In this document: positions 55,122 to 63,720 of the stretch, piece by piece | How the letters are laid out: every line of letters starts with the position of its first letter | Position numbering within the stretch: the first letter of the stretch is position 1 | Source: Arenimonas sp. SCN 70-307 | GTDB taxonomy: Bacteria > Pseudomonadota > Gammaproteobacteria > Xanthomonadales > Xanthomonadaceae | Reading direction: 5' to 3' | Length of the DNA stretch: 64,000 nt | Assembly: GCF_001724815.1 (NCBI RefSeq) | Contig: NZ_MEDO01000004.1 | Span: 1-64,000 of the forward strand | Translations under genes and position numbers: made by a program | The notes under the pieces: model-generated | Told to the model about the DNA's origin: nothing | Databases searched by the model: none | The model's input: only the letters and a program-made list of their open reading frames with translations

Positions 55122-57983
55122 ATGACCCAGTCCCGTCTTCCGCGCGTGCGCGCGCTGGTCCTGGCCCTCGGCTTCGCCGTGGCCACCCTCTCGCCCGTGC
55201 ATGCGCGCGACGCCGCCAACGAGGCCGGTTCGTCGGTGCAGGCCGATATTCCGTTCGAGCAGTTCACCCTGCCCAACGGCCTGCGCGTGGTGGTGCACAC
55301 CGACCGCAAGGCGCCGATCGTGGCGGTGAACGTCTGGTACCACGTGGGCGCCAAGAACGAGCTGCCGGGCCGCACCGGCTTCGCGCACCTGTTCGAGCAC
55401 CTGATGTTCCAGTCGAGCGAGAACCACCAGGGCGAGTTCTTCACCCCGTTCGAGCTGGTCGGCGCCACCGACCAGAACGGCACCACCAACTCCGACCGCA
55501 CCAACTACTTCCAGAACGTGCCCACCACCGCGCTCGACATGGCGCTGTGGATGGAGTCCGACCGCATGGGCCACTTCCTCGGCGCGGTCAGCCAGGAAGT
55601 GCTCGACGAGCAGCGCGGCGTGGTGCAGAACGAGAAGCGCCAGGGCGAGAACCAGCCCTATGGCCAGGTCTTCCAGCGCCTGCTCAAGGCCAGCTACCCC
55701 GAGGGCCACCCGTACAGCTGGCCGGTGATCGGCTCGATGTCCGACCTCAACGCCGCCTCGCTCGAGGACGTGCAGAACTTCTTCAAGAGCTGGTACGGCC
55801 CGAACAACGCCGTGCTGGTGCTCGCCGGCGACATCGACGTCGAGACGGCGAAGAAGAAGGTGACCCGCTACTTCGGCGACATCCCGGCCGGCCCGACCCT
55901 GGCCCAGCCCAAGGTCGACCCGGCGCCGCGCACCGAATCGACCCGCGACGAGTTCACCGACCGCGTGCCGCAGGCGCGCATCTACCGCGCCTGGAACATC
56001 GCCGAGTACGGCAACGTCGACGTCGAGCGCCTGCAGCTGCTTTCGCAGGTGCTGGGCGGCTCGCGTGCCTCGCGCCTGGACAAGCGCCTGGTGCACGGCG
56101 AGAAGATCGCCGACCGCGTCTCGGCCAGCGCCTGGGGCAACCAGCTCGGCGGAATGTTCTTCATCAGCGCCGACGTGAAGGCCGGCGTCGACCCGGCCGT
56201 GGTCGAGAAGGCCCTGGACGAGGAGCTGCGCCGCCTGGTGGCCGAAGGCCCGACCGAGAGCGAACTCGAGCAGGCCCGCACCACCTTCAAGGCGGGATTC
56301 ATCCGCGGCATCGAGCGCATCGGCGGCTTCGGCGGCAAGGCCGACGCGCTGGCCGAGTGCACGGTGTACATGGGCGACCCGGGCTGCTTCCGCGAGAGCC
56401 TGGCCGCCATCGACGCCGCCACCGCCGCGGACCTCAAGGCCGCCGGCCAGCGCTGGCTGGCGCGCGGCGACCACACCATCGTGGTCACCCCGGGCGAGCG
56501 CGTGCCGACCGTCGAGGACGAGAGCGTCGCGCACCCGGACATGCCGGCCGTGCCGCCCGCCGACCCGAAGTACACCACGGTCGCCAGCGACGTCGATCGT
56601 TCCAAGGGCCCGCCGGTGACCACCGAGTTCCCGGACCTGGTGTTCCCGGAGCTCAAGCGCACCCAGCTGTCCAACGGCATCACCCTCGTGCTCGCCGAGC
56701 GCCCGGGCCTGCCGGTGGTGCAGATGAGCCTGCAGCTGCCGGGCGGCTACGTGGCCGACGTGGGCCGCAAGCTCGGCACCGCCAGCTTCACCATGGGCAT
56801 GCTCGACGAGGGCGCCGGCAAGTACAGCGCACTGGAGTTCGGCAACGAGGCCGAACGCCTGGGCGCCAACCTCGGCTCGAGCGCAGCGCTCGACGGCGGC
56901 AGCGCCTTCCTGTCGGCGCTGAAGGAGAACCTCGACGAGTCGGTGGCGCTGTTCGCCACCATGCTGCGCACCCCGCGCTTCGACGACGCCGAGATCGAGC
57001 GCGTTCGCCAGGGCTGGATCGCGACGATCAAGCAGGAGAAGGCGCGCCCGAACTCGGCCGCCACCCGCCTGCTGCCGCCGCTGCTGTACGGAAAGGGCCA
57101 TCCTTACGCCATCCCGTTCAGCGGCACCGGCGACGAAGCCTCGATCGCCTCGCTCACCCGCGATGAACTGCTGGCCTACCACCGCGACTTCGTCCGCCCC
57201 GAGGGCTCGACCCTGATCGTGGTGGGCGACACCACGCTCGACGAGATCGTGCCGGTGCTCGAGAAGCACCTGGGCCAGTGGAAGGGCCAGGGCCAGGCCC
57301 CGGCGCTGCCCGCGGTGGCCACCGTGGCGCTGCCGCAGTCGCCGCGCGTGTTCCTGGTCGACCAGCCGGGCGCGATCCAGGCCAACATCTACGTCGGCCA
57401 GCTGGCGCCCTCGACCATGGACGAGAAGGCGACCGAGTTCGAGATCGCCAACGCCGTGCTCGGCGGCGAGTTCAGCTCGCGCCTGAACATGAACCTGCGC
57501 GAGGACAAGCACTGGGCCTACGGCAGCTACAGCTTCGTGCAGGCCGCCAAGGGCCAGCGCCCGTGGATGGCCTTCGCGGCCGTGCAGATCGACAAGACCG
57601 CCGAGTCGATGGCCGAGCTGCAGCGCGAGATCAGCCAGTACGCCACCGGCGAAGCACCGGCCACGCCGGAGGAAGTGGCCAAGATCCAGGCCAGCGAAAT
57701 CCGCAGCCTGCCGGGCTCGTACGAAACCGCCAACGCCGTGCTCGGCGCCATCGGCGGCATCGTGCGCTACAACCGTCCGGACGACTACGTGGTGCAGCGC
57801 AAGGACAAGATCGAGGCGCTCACCCCCGAGATCGTCAACGCCGCCGCCGGCACCATCCGTCCCGGTTCGCTGACCTGGGTGGTGGTGGGCGACCTCCAGC
57901 AGATCGAGCAAGGCGTGCGCGCCCTCGGCCTGGGCGAGGTGCACGTGATCGACGCCGACGGCAACCCGGTGGCCGGCAAGTAA
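55122..57983 (+). CDS. periplasmic M16 metallopeptidase, two domains
   Basis: Insulinase/pitrilysin-family zinc peptidase of 953 aa. Signal peptide (about residues 1-29, ending PVHARD). First M16 unit with the inverted zinc motif HLFEHLMF (HxxEH) at about residue 90 and the downstream Glu in VVQNEKRQGE (the third ligand region). The second, non-catalytic unit starts near residue 510 (LSNGITLVLAERPGLPVVQM) and lacks HxxEH, so the chain is one active and one inactive half, as in other periplasmic M16B proteins. It probably degrades peptides in the periplasm. ATG 55122 is preceded by AGGAACC. A terminator hairpin follows. Confidence 0.93.
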   Translation: MTQSRLPRVRALVLALGFAVATLSPVHARDAANEAGSSVQADIPFEQFTLPNGLRVVVHTDRKAPIVAVNVWYHVGAKNELPGRTGFAHLFEHLMFQSSENHQGEFFTPFELVGATDQNGTTNSDRTNYFQNVPTTALDMALWMESDRMGHFLGAVSQEVLDEQRGVVQNEKRQGENQPYGQVFQRLLKASYPEGHPYSWPVIGSMSDLNAASLEDVQNFFKSWYGPNNAVLVLAGDIDVETAKKKVTRYFGDIPAGPTLAQPKVDPAPRTESTRDEFTDRVPQARIYRAWNIAEYGNVDVERLQLLSQVLGGSRASRLDKRLVHGEKIADRVSASAWGNQLGGMFFISADVKAGVDPAVVEKALDEELRRLVAEGPTESELEQARTTFKAGFIRGIERIGGFGGKADALAECTVYMGDPGCFRESLAAIDAATAADLKAAGQRWLARGDHTIVVTPGERVPTVEDESVAHPDMPAVPPADPKYTTVASDVDRSKGPPVTTEFPDLVFPELKRTQLSNGITLVLAERPGLPVVQMSLQLPGGYVADVGRKLGTASFTMGMLDEGAGKYSALEFGNEAERLGANLGSSAALDGGSAFLSALKENLDESVALFATMLRTPRFDDAEIERVRQGWIATIKQEKARPNSAATRLLPPLLYGKGHPYAIPFSGTGDEASIASLTRDELLAYHRDFVRPEGSTLIVVGDTTLDEIVPVLEKHLGQWKGQGQAPALPAVATVALPQSPRVFLVDQPGAIQANIYVGQLAPSTMDEKATEFEIANAVLGGEFSSRLNMNLREDKHWAYGSYSFVQAAKGQRPWMAFAAVQIDKTAESMAELQREISQYATGEAPATPEEVAKIQASEIRSLPGSYETANAVLGAIGGIVRYNRPDDYVVQRKDKIEALTPEIVNAAAGTIRPGSLTWVVVGDLQQIEQGVRALGLGEVHVIDADGNPVAGK

Positions 57984-58009
57984 GCCAGCCCCGGTACATT
58001 GCGGGTTAA

Positions 58010-58045
58010 GCACGGGCGGGGCGAGAATCCCGCCCGTGCCTTTTT
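58010..58045 (+). terminator. rho-independent terminator
   Basis: GCACGGGCGGG (58010-58020) and CCCGCCCGTGC (58029-58039) pair perfectly and are followed by CTTTTT. It ends the peptidase transcript. Because it lies directly ahead of the next gene's ribosome site, and TACATT (57995-58000) just upstream could be a -10, it might also attenuate that gene. Confidence 0.9.
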
Positions 58046-58056
58046 GGAGATTCGGG

Positions 58057-58452
58057 ATGCGAAAGATCGCTTTGGCCCTGGCCCTTGTTCCCCTCGTCGC
58101 CGCCTGTACGTGGGTCAAGATGGCGCCGGGTGGCGCGCAGGTCCGCGTGGCGGCCGCCGGCCAGGACCTTTCGTCCTGCGAGCGCCGCGGCGAGATCTCG
58201 GTGTCGGTCAGGGACCGCCTGGGCCCCTACTCGCGCAACGACATCAAGGTGCGCGACGAGCTCGAGACCCTGGCCCGCAACGAGGCGCCCGGCCTGGGCG
58301 CCGACACGGTGCAGCCCAAGGCCGCGCCCAACGACGGCGAGCAGCGATTCCTGGCCTTCAGCTGCCGCGGCGCCGCCCCGGCCGCGGCCGCCCGCCCGGC
58401 CGCCGGCAACCGCTCCGACGACGGCGTCGAGACCTATCCCATCGAGGATTGA
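58057..58452 (+). CDS. DUF4156-family lipoprotein
   Basis: Lipoprotein of 131 aa. Signal peptide MRKIALALALVPLVAAC with lipobox VAAC (Cys17). The DUF4156 pattern is visible: TWVKMAPGGAQVRVA, DLSSCERRGEISVSV, VRDELETLARNEAPGLGADTVQP, and FLAFSCRG, including the two cysteines that may pair. These lipoproteins are widespread in proteobacteria and uncharacterised. ATG 58057 has TTTGGAG 9 nt upstream, overlapping the end of the preceding terminator's T run. Confidence 0.85.
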   Translation: MRKIALALALVPLVAACTWVKMAPGGAQVRVAAAGQDLSSCERRGEISVSVRDRLGPYSRNDIKVRDELETLARNEAPGLGADTVQPKAAPNDGEQRFLAFSCRGAAPAAAARPAAGNRSDDGVETYPIED

Positions 58453-58457
58453 CGCCC

Positions 58458-58485
58458 CCGGCGGCCTTCGCGTGAAGGCCGCCGG
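58458..58485. terminator. hairpin after the DUF4156 gene
   Basis: CCGGCGGCCTTC (58458-58469) and GAAGGCCGCCGG (58474-58485) pair perfectly with a 4-nt loop. No T run follows, so it may end transcripts only weakly or mark an mRNA end. Confidence 0.6.
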
Positions 58486-58551
58486 AAGTTGAGCCAGGGG
58501 GGCGAAACGGGTAACTTTGACGGGTTTCCCCAACGCCGGGCATCCCCGCTT

Positions 58552-59568
58552 ATGTTGTTCAAGCATGTTTCCATTGCCGGCCTTGCCCATATCGATGCGC
58601 CGCATCGCCTGAGCTCGGCCGACATCAATGCCCGGCTCAAGCCGACCATGGACCGCCTCGGCATCAAGACCGACGTGCTCCAGGACATCGCCGGCATCTA
58701 TGCCCGCCGCCTGTGGGACGACGAGGTGCAGGCCTCCGACGCCGCCACGCTCGCCGCCGAGAAAGCCATCGCCGACGCCGGCGTCGACCGCGCCAAGATC
58801 GGCCTGCTGGTCAACACCTCGGTCAGCCGCGACTACCTCGAGCCGTCCACCGCCTCCATCGTCTCGGGCAACCTGGGCCTGGGCGAGAACTGCCAGAACT
58901 TCGACGTCGCCAATGCCTGCCTGGCCTTCATCAATGGCATGGACATCGCCAGCCGCATGATCGAGCGCGGCGAAATCGAATACGCCCTGGTCGTCGACGG
59001 CGAAACCGCCAACCTCGCCTACAAGAAGACGCTCGAGCGCCTGAGCGGCCCGGACGTCACCGAAGAGCAGTTCCGCAACGAGCTGGCCACGCTGACGCTC
59101 GGCTGCGGCGCCGCGGCCATGGTGCTCTCGCGCAGCGAGCTCACCCCGGACGCGCCGCGCTACAAGGGCGGCGTCACCAAGGCCGCCACGCAGTGGAACA
59201 CGCTGTGCCGCGGCAACCTCGACCGCATGGTCACCGACACCCGCATGCTGCTGATCGAAGGCCTCAAGCTCGCCACCGCCACCTTCGGCGCGGCGCGCCA
59301 GGCGCTGGGCTGGGTGGTGGACGAGCTCGACGAGTTCGTCATCCACCAGGTCTCGCAGGTGCACACCCAGGCCTTCATCAAGGCCTTCGGCATCGACCCG
59401 AACAAGGTGATGACCATCTTCAACGAGCACGGCAACATCGGCCCGGCCTCGGTGCCGATCGTGCTGAGCAAGCTCAAGGAAATGGGCCGCCTCAAGAAGG
59501 GCAGCCGCGTCGCCCTGCTGGGCATCGGCTCGGGCCTGAACTGCTCGATGGCCGAGGTCGAGTGGTAA
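58552..59568 (+). CDS. oleA: OleA, acyl-CoA condensing thiolase of olefin biosynthesis
   Basis: First enzyme of long-chain olefin biosynthesis, 338 aa: it condenses two fatty acyl-CoA molecules to a beta-keto acid. The N-terminus MLFKHVSIAGLAHIDAPHRL and length are those of Xanthomonas OleA. The catalytic residues line up: Cys123 in DVANACLAFI, Glu97 in RDYLEPSTAS, His265 in FVIHQVS and Asn295 in EHGNIGP. ATG 58552 is preceded by no strong ribosome site; the longer frame from 58489 adds an unrelated leader. oleB and oleC lie 3.2 kb further on, interrupted by a reversed efflux operon with flanking palindromes. Confidence 0.96.
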   Translation: MLFKHVSIAGLAHIDAPHRLSSADINARLKPTMDRLGIKTDVLQDIAGIYARRLWDDEVQASDAATLAAEKAIADAGVDRAKIGLLVNTSVSRDYLEPSTASIVSGNLGLGENCQNFDVANACLAFINGMDIASRMIERGEIEYALVVDGETANLAYKKTLERLSGPDVTEEQFRNELATLTLGCGAAAMVLSRSELTPDAPRYKGGVTKAATQWNTLCRGNLDRMVTDTRMLLIEGLKLATATFGAARQALGWVVDELDEFVIHQVSQVHTQAFIKAFGIDPNKVMTIFNEHGNIGPASVPIVLSKLKEMGRLKKGSRVALLGIGSGLNCSMAEVEW

Positions 59569-59582
59569 GAAGAAAGGGAAAA

Positions 59583-59669
59583 AGAAAGGGGGTCAGGTTC
59601 ACTTTTCGGGAGTAGCTGTTTCGCAAATGCGAAGTCCGCCTCCCGAAAAGTGAACCTGACCCCCTTTCT
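59583..59669. repeat. palindrome with nested hairpin, GGGGTCAGGTTCACTT family
   Basis: Arms 59583-59612 and 59640-59669 (30 bp each) are exact reverse complements; each contains GGGGTCAGGTTCACTT. The 27-nt centre (59613-59639) forms its own small hairpin TTCGC-AAAT-GCGAA. It fills the gap between oleA and the ABC ATPase gene and supplies the latter's stop codon. Confidence 0.9.
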
Positions 59670-60372
59670 ATTCGTCGCTGGCGATGCGGCCGTCGACCAG
59701 GGTGATGGTACGGTCGCACTGCGCCGACAGCCGCGGGTCGTGGGTCACCAGCAGCACCGCGCAGCCGAACTCGCGGTTGAACTTGCGGAACAGCGCGAAC
59801 ACGTCCGCCGCCGAATGGCTGTCGAGGTTGCCCGTCGGTTCGTCCGCCAGCAGCAGGGCCGGGCGCGTGGACAGCGCACGCGCCACGGCCACGCGCTGCT
59901 GCTGGCCGCCGGAAAGCTGGTCCGGCCGGCGCTGCTCCAGGCCCGACAGCCCCACCTGCGCCAGCAGCTCGCGGCCCCAGGCCAGCTGGGCCGGCGTGGG
60001 CTTGCCGCCGGCCACGATCAGCGGCATCAGCACGTTCTCCAGCGCGGTGAAGGCCTGGATGAGATGGTGGAACTGGAACACGAAGCCGATCGACTCGCGC
60101 CGCAGCCGCGTGCGGCCTTCATCGTCCATGCGCCGCGTGGGCTGGCCGAGCAGGTAGAGCTCGCCTTCGGTCGGCTGGTCGAGCAGGCCCACCACGTTGA
60201 GCAGGGTGCTCTTGCCCGAGCCCGAGGCGCCGACGAGCGCCGCGAAGTCGCGACGGTGCAAGGACAGGTCGAGGCCGTGCAGCACCTCCACCTCGGTCGG
60301 CTTGCCGACGTTGTAGCGCTTGCGCAGGCCCTCGAGCCGCAGCACTTCCTGGGCGGCGTCGTGCTCAGACAT
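59668..60372 (-). CDS. MacB/LolD-type ABC ATP-binding protein
   Basis: ATPase of 234 aa of the MacB/LolD class. Walker A GASGSGKST, Q loop FVFQFHHLIQAFTALENV, signature LSGGQQQRVAVARAL, Walker B LLLADEPTGNLD and switch His THDPR are all intact. It works with the FtsX-type permease and the adaptor encoded upstream on the same strand: either an efflux pump or a lipoprotein transport system. Overlaps the permease gene by 8 bp. Its stop TAG is formed by the flanking palindrome. Confidence 0.93.
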   Translation of the reverse strand: MSEHDAAQEVLRLEGLRKRYNVGKPTEVEVLHGLDLSLHRRDFAALVGASGSGKSTLLNVVGLLDQPTEGELYLLGQPTRRMDDEGRTRLRRESIGFVFQFHHLIQAFTALENVLMPLIVAGGKPTPAQLAWGRELLAQVGLSGLEQRRPDQLSGGQQQRVAVARALSTRPALLLADEPTGNLDSHSAADVFALFRKFNREFGCAVLLVTHDPRLSAQCDRTITLVDGRIASDE

Positions 60373-61567
60373 GGCGGATCGCCTCCACGGGGTCGAGCGC
60401 CGCCGCGCGCCGCGCCGGCACCGCCGCCGCGACGATGCCGGTGACGGTGGCCAGCCCCGCGGCCGCCACCGGCAGCCAGGGATCGACCGGGATGTAGAAC
60501 AGCCGCGGCCCGAAGGTGTTGAACACCCACACCAGGCCGTAGCCCGCGCCGCCGCCGACCACCGAACCGGCCAGCCCGAAGATCGCGCCCTGCAGCAGGA
60601 ACACCTGCAGCATCTGCCGGCGCGTGGTGCCCATCGCCCGCAGGATGCCGATCTCGCGCGTGCGCTGCACCACGCTCACGCTGAGCACGCTGGCGATGCC
60701 CAAGGCCACGCTTAGCGCCACGAACAGGCTGATCATGCGCGTGCTCAGGCTCTGCGAGCGCAGCGCGTTCATCAGCTGCGCGTTGGTTTCCATCCAGCTC
60801 TCGGCCTTGGCGCCGGTGAGCCGGGACAGCCGCGCGGCGACCTCGCGTGCGCCGAAGATGTCGTCCACCGTCACGTCGATGACGGTGGCGCCGCCGGGCA
60901 GGTCGAGCAGCGACTGGGTCTGCTTCATGTCCAGGTAGACGTAGCGCGAATCGAGCTCGCGCACGCCCAGCTCGAATATGCCGGCCACGTTGAGCACGGC
61001 TTCGCGGCCCTGGCCGGCGTCCAGGCGCAGCTTGTCGCCCACCTGCAGGCCGAGGTCGCGCGCGAGCTGGCTGCCGATCACCGCATCGCCGGCGCCGACG
61101 CGGAAGCTGCCGGCGACGATGTCCTCCTGCACCGGGATGATGCGCAGGTAGCGCGCCGGCTCGATGCCCACCAGCGCCACCGATTCCACCGCCTCGCCGC
61201 GGCGCGCGAAGGCCGGCCCCGAGATCACCGGCGACACCGCCCGCACCTGCTCGAGCGCATCGGCCGCCGCCACCACCTGCTGCCAGTTGTTGATCGAGCG
61301 CAGGCGCTGCGCGCGCCGCGTCTCGAGCAGCAGCTGCACCGCGCCGTCGGGCGCGGGCAGCACCACGTTGTTCTCTTCGGTGGGCTGGACGCGGATGTGC
61401 GCCTGGGTGCCGAGCGTGCGCTCGATGATGTTCGACTGCAGGCCGGTGATCAGTGCGGTCAGGAACACGATCACCGCCACGCCCACGGCGATGCCCACGA
61501 GGATCAGCGTGCTCTGCGCCTTGCCTTCGCGCAGGAAGCGGGTGGCGATGGTCCACTGCGCCCACAT
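60365..61567 (-). CDS. FtsX/MacB-type ABC permease
   Basis: Permease of 400 aa with the MacB/LolE topology: one membrane segment at the N-terminus (about 20-42), a large periplasmic domain (about 43-270), then three C-terminal membrane segments (about 280-300, 325-350 and 365-388), and the sequence RTREIGILRAMGTTRRQM at the coupling region typical of FtsX-like permeases. Expected to bind the ATPase inside the cell and the adaptor protein outside. Six bp after the adaptor gene, overlapping the ATPase gene by 8 bp, so the three make one operon. Confidence 0.92.
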   Translation of the reverse strand: MWAQWTIATRFLREGKAQSTLILVGIAVGVAVIVFLTALITGLQSNIIERTLGTQAHIRVQPTEENNVVLPAPDGAVQLLLETRRAQRLRSINNWQQVVAAADALEQVRAVSPVISGPAFARRGEAVESVALVGIEPARYLRIIPVQEDIVAGSFRVGAGDAVIGSQLARDLGLQVGDKLRLDAGQGREAVLNVAGIFELGVRELDSRYVYLDMKQTQSLLDLPGGATVIDVTVDDIFGAREVAARLSRLTGAKAESWMETNAQLMNALRSQSLSTRMISLFVALSVALGIASVLSVSVVQRTREIGILRAMGTTRRQMLQVFLLQGAIFGLAGSVVGGGAGYGLVWVFNTFGPRLFYIPVDPWLPVAAAGLATVTGIVAAAVPARRAAALDPVEAIRHV

Positions 61568-61572
61568 CGGCG

Positions 61573-62652
61573 TCAGTCCAGCTTCGCCGGCAGTTCCTTG
61601 CGCGTGGCCGGGTCCTGGCCAGCGCCCGGCGGGGCCATCGGCGTCGTGCGCACGCGCTGGCCCTCGGCCACCGGCGCGGACGCGTCGGCCAGCACCACGT
61701 CGCCGGGCGCCAGGCCTTCGATCACTTCGCTCAGGGCCAGGCCGCGCAGGCCCAGCGTCACTTCACGGCGCACCGCGCGGCCGTCGGAGGCGAGCCAGAC
61801 TTCGGCGCGGTTGCCGTCGATCGCGCCCAGCGCGTCGTTGGGCACCACGAGCGCCCGTTCGCGCCGGCCGGTCTCGATGTTCACCGACACGGTCATGTCC
61901 TGGCGCAGGAAGTCGGGCACCGGCGACACGGTGAGGCGGATGTCGACCGAGCCGCGCTGCGCGTCGACCGACGGCGCGATGAAGCCCACGGTCGCGTCGA
62001 AGGGCTGGCCGGGGAAGGCGTCGGCCACGCAGCGGGCCGGCTGGCCCAGGGCCAGCACGCCCAGGTTGCGCTCGTCGAGCGGCACCAGCACCTCGGTGTC
62101 GCCGTCGCGGGCGATCTCGAACAGCACGCGGCCCGGCTGCACCAGGTCGCCGGGCTCGGCGTTGCGGGTGAGCACGGTGCCGGCGACTTCGGCGCGCACG
62201 AGGGCCTTCTCGAGCTGGGCGCGGGCGGTGGCCACGCGGGCGCGTGCGGCGGTTTCGGCCTGGCGGGCCTGTTCGAGGTCCTCGCGAGCGATGAACTGGC
62301 GCTCGAACAGCCCGGCCCGGCGCACGGCTTCGCGGCGGGCCTGCCCGAGCGCGGCCTCGGCCTCGCGCACGGCGGCCTCGAGGTCGTCGGCGCGCAGCAC
62401 GGCCAGCACGTCGCCGGGCTGCACGCGGTCGCCCTCGCGCACGCGGCGTTCGAGCACCACGCCGGTCACCGGGCTGCCGGCCTGGGCGCGCGACACCGCC
62501 GCCACGCGGCCGGTCGCCACCACGGTCTGCACCAGCGGCTGCTCGCGCAGTTCGTAGGCGGCCAGCTCGGGCCCGCGCAGCGCCCCCACGGCCATCCAGC
62601 CCGCCAGGGCCGCTATCGGCAGGACGAGCAGTACAAGGCGGCGGCGGGTCAT
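61573..62652 (-). CDS. MacA/HlyD-type periplasmic adaptor protein
   Basis: Membrane-fusion protein of 359 aa. N-terminal anchor (about residues 7-25), then a lipoyl-like hybrid motif (VVATGRVAAVSRAQAGSPVTGVVLERRVREGDRV), an alpha-hairpin (about 95-160: AVREAEAALGQARREAVRRA and so on), a second lipoyl half (AEVAGTVLTRNAEPGDLVQPG) and a C-terminal beta-barrel. This is the MacA layout. First gene of the operon with the FtsX-type permease and ATPase, so the trio looks like a MacAB-type exporter; the substrate is unknown. It starts 72 bp from a palindrome that borders oleB. Confidence 0.92.
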   Translation of the reverse strand: MTRRRLVLLVLPIAALAGWMAVGALRGPELAAYELREQPLVQTVVATGRVAAVSRAQAGSPVTGVVLERRVREGDRVQPGDVLAVLRADDLEAAVREAEAALGQARREAVRRAGLFERQFIAREDLEQARQAETAARARVATARAQLEKALVRAEVAGTVLTRNAEPGDLVQPGRVLFEIARDGDTEVLVPLDERNLGVLALGQPARCVADAFPGQPFDATVGFIAPSVDAQRGSVDIRLTVSPVPDFLRQDMTVSVNIETGRRERALVVPNDALGAIDGNRAEVWLASDGRAVRREVTLGLRGLALSEVIEGLAPGDVVLADASAPVAEGQRVRTTPMAPPGAGQDPATRKELPAKLD

Positions 62653-62723
62653 GCGGGCTCCGTGGCAGGGACTACCAGCGCGACGATACCCAAACCCCCG
62701 TGACGACGTCAGTCACGAGAAAG

Positions 62724-62770
62724 GGGGTCAGGTTCACTTCCGGGCCGGCCCGGGAAGTGAACCTGACCCC
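62724..62770. repeat. short palindrome, GGGGTCAGGTTCACTT family
   Basis: GGGGTCAGGTTCACTT at 62724-62739 and its reverse complement at 62755-62770 enclose a GC-rich centre CCGGGCCGGCCCGGG with one unpaired base. It is the shortest member of the set. The -10 box of oleB begins 8 bp downstream. Confidence 0.88.
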
Positions 62771-62777
62771 GTTCTTA

Positions 62778-62783
62778 TAGAAT
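62778..62783 (+). promoter_or_regulatory. -10 box, leaderless start of oleB
   Basis: TAGAAT at 62778-62783 in TAGAATGCGGGGCATG lies 7 nt before ATG 62791, so the message should start at the start codon. No ribosome site is available upstream. Confidence 0.5.
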
Positions 62784-62790
62784 GCGGGGC

Positions 62791-63720
62791 ATGGAAAACC
62801 ACACTTTCAGCGCCGAACAGGCCCGCGTGCTCGCCAAGGGGCCGTTCCCGGACTACCCCTTCACCCCCAAGACCTTCCGCCATCCCAACGGGCTGGCCCA
62901 GAGCTACCTCGACGAGGGCCAGGGCGAGGCGGTGCTGATGCTGCACGGCAACCCGTCGTGGTCCTACTACTGGCGCAAGCTGGTGCTGGGCCTGCGCGAC
63001 GGCTACCGCTGCATCGTGCCCGACCACGTCGGCATGGGCCTGTCGGACAAGCCCGACGACAAGGGCTACCAGTACACCCTGCGCAGCCGCGTCCAGGACC
63101 TCGACCGCGTGCTCTCGCACGCCGGCGTCGGCGACGAGCTCACCCTGGCCGTGCACGACTGGGGCGGCATGATCGGCTTTGGCTGGGCGCTCAAGCACGG
63201 CGCGCGCATCAAGCGCCTGGTGGTGCTCAACACCGCCTCCTTCCCGCTGCCGGCGTCCAAGCCCATGCCCTGGCAGCTCAAGCTCGGCCGCGACTACAAC
63301 CTCGGCGCGCTGGCCATCCGCGGCTTCAACGCCTTCGCCGCCGGCGCCACCCGCCAGGGCGTGGTGCACAAGATGCCGGCCGACGTGCAGCGCGCCTACG
63401 AGGCGCCCTACGACAGCTGGAAGAACCGCATCTCGACCCTGCGCTTCGTGCAGGACATCCCGCTGCGCGCCGGCGACCGCGCCTGGGACCTGGTGGAGGA
63501 GGCCGGCAAGCGCCTTCCCGAATACGCCAACCGCCCGGCCTTCATCGGCTGGGGCCTGCGCGACTTCGTGTTCGACCACCACTTCCTCAAGGGCTTCACC
63601 GACGCGCTGCCCAAGGCCGAGGTGCACGCCTTCGAAGACGGCGGCCACTACGTGCTCGAGGACAAGGCCGACACCCTCGTCCCCGCCATCCGCGCCTTCC
63701 TGGAGCGCAACCCGCTTTGA
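62791..63720 (+). CDS. oleB: OleB, beta-lactone decarboxylase
   Basis: Alpha/beta hydrolase of 309 aa resembling haloalkane dehalogenases, which in the olefin pathway removes CO2 from the beta-lactone made by OleC. The signatures are LHGNPSWSYYWRK, PDHVGMGLSDKP, the nucleophile Asp in AVHDWGGMIG (about residue 123), and the catalytic His near the C-terminus in EDGGHYVLED. ATG 62791 is preferred over ATG 62782, which is part of the -10 region. Its last bases overlap the start of oleC. Confidence 0.93.
   Translation: MENHTFSAEQARVLAKGPFPDYPFTPKTFRHPNGLAQSYLDEGQGEAVLMLHGNPSWSYYWRKLVLGLRDGYRCIVPDHVGMGLSDKPDDKGYQYTLRSRVQDLDRVLSHAGVGDELTLAVHDWGGMIGFGWALKHGARIKRLVVLNTASFPLPASKPMPWQLKLGRDYNLGALAIRGFNAFAAGATRQGVVHKMPADVQRAYEAPYDSWKNRISTLRFVQDIPLRAGDRAWDLVEEAGKRLPEYANRPAFIGWGLRDFVFDHHFLKGFTDALPKAEVHAFEDGGHYVLEDKADTLVPAIRAFLERNPL

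Noticed and set aside
55062-58118. Open frame of 1018 codons on the minus strand
   Set aside because: Antisense to the M16 peptidase, His/Val/Gly-rich and without motifs; the plus-strand gene has all family features.
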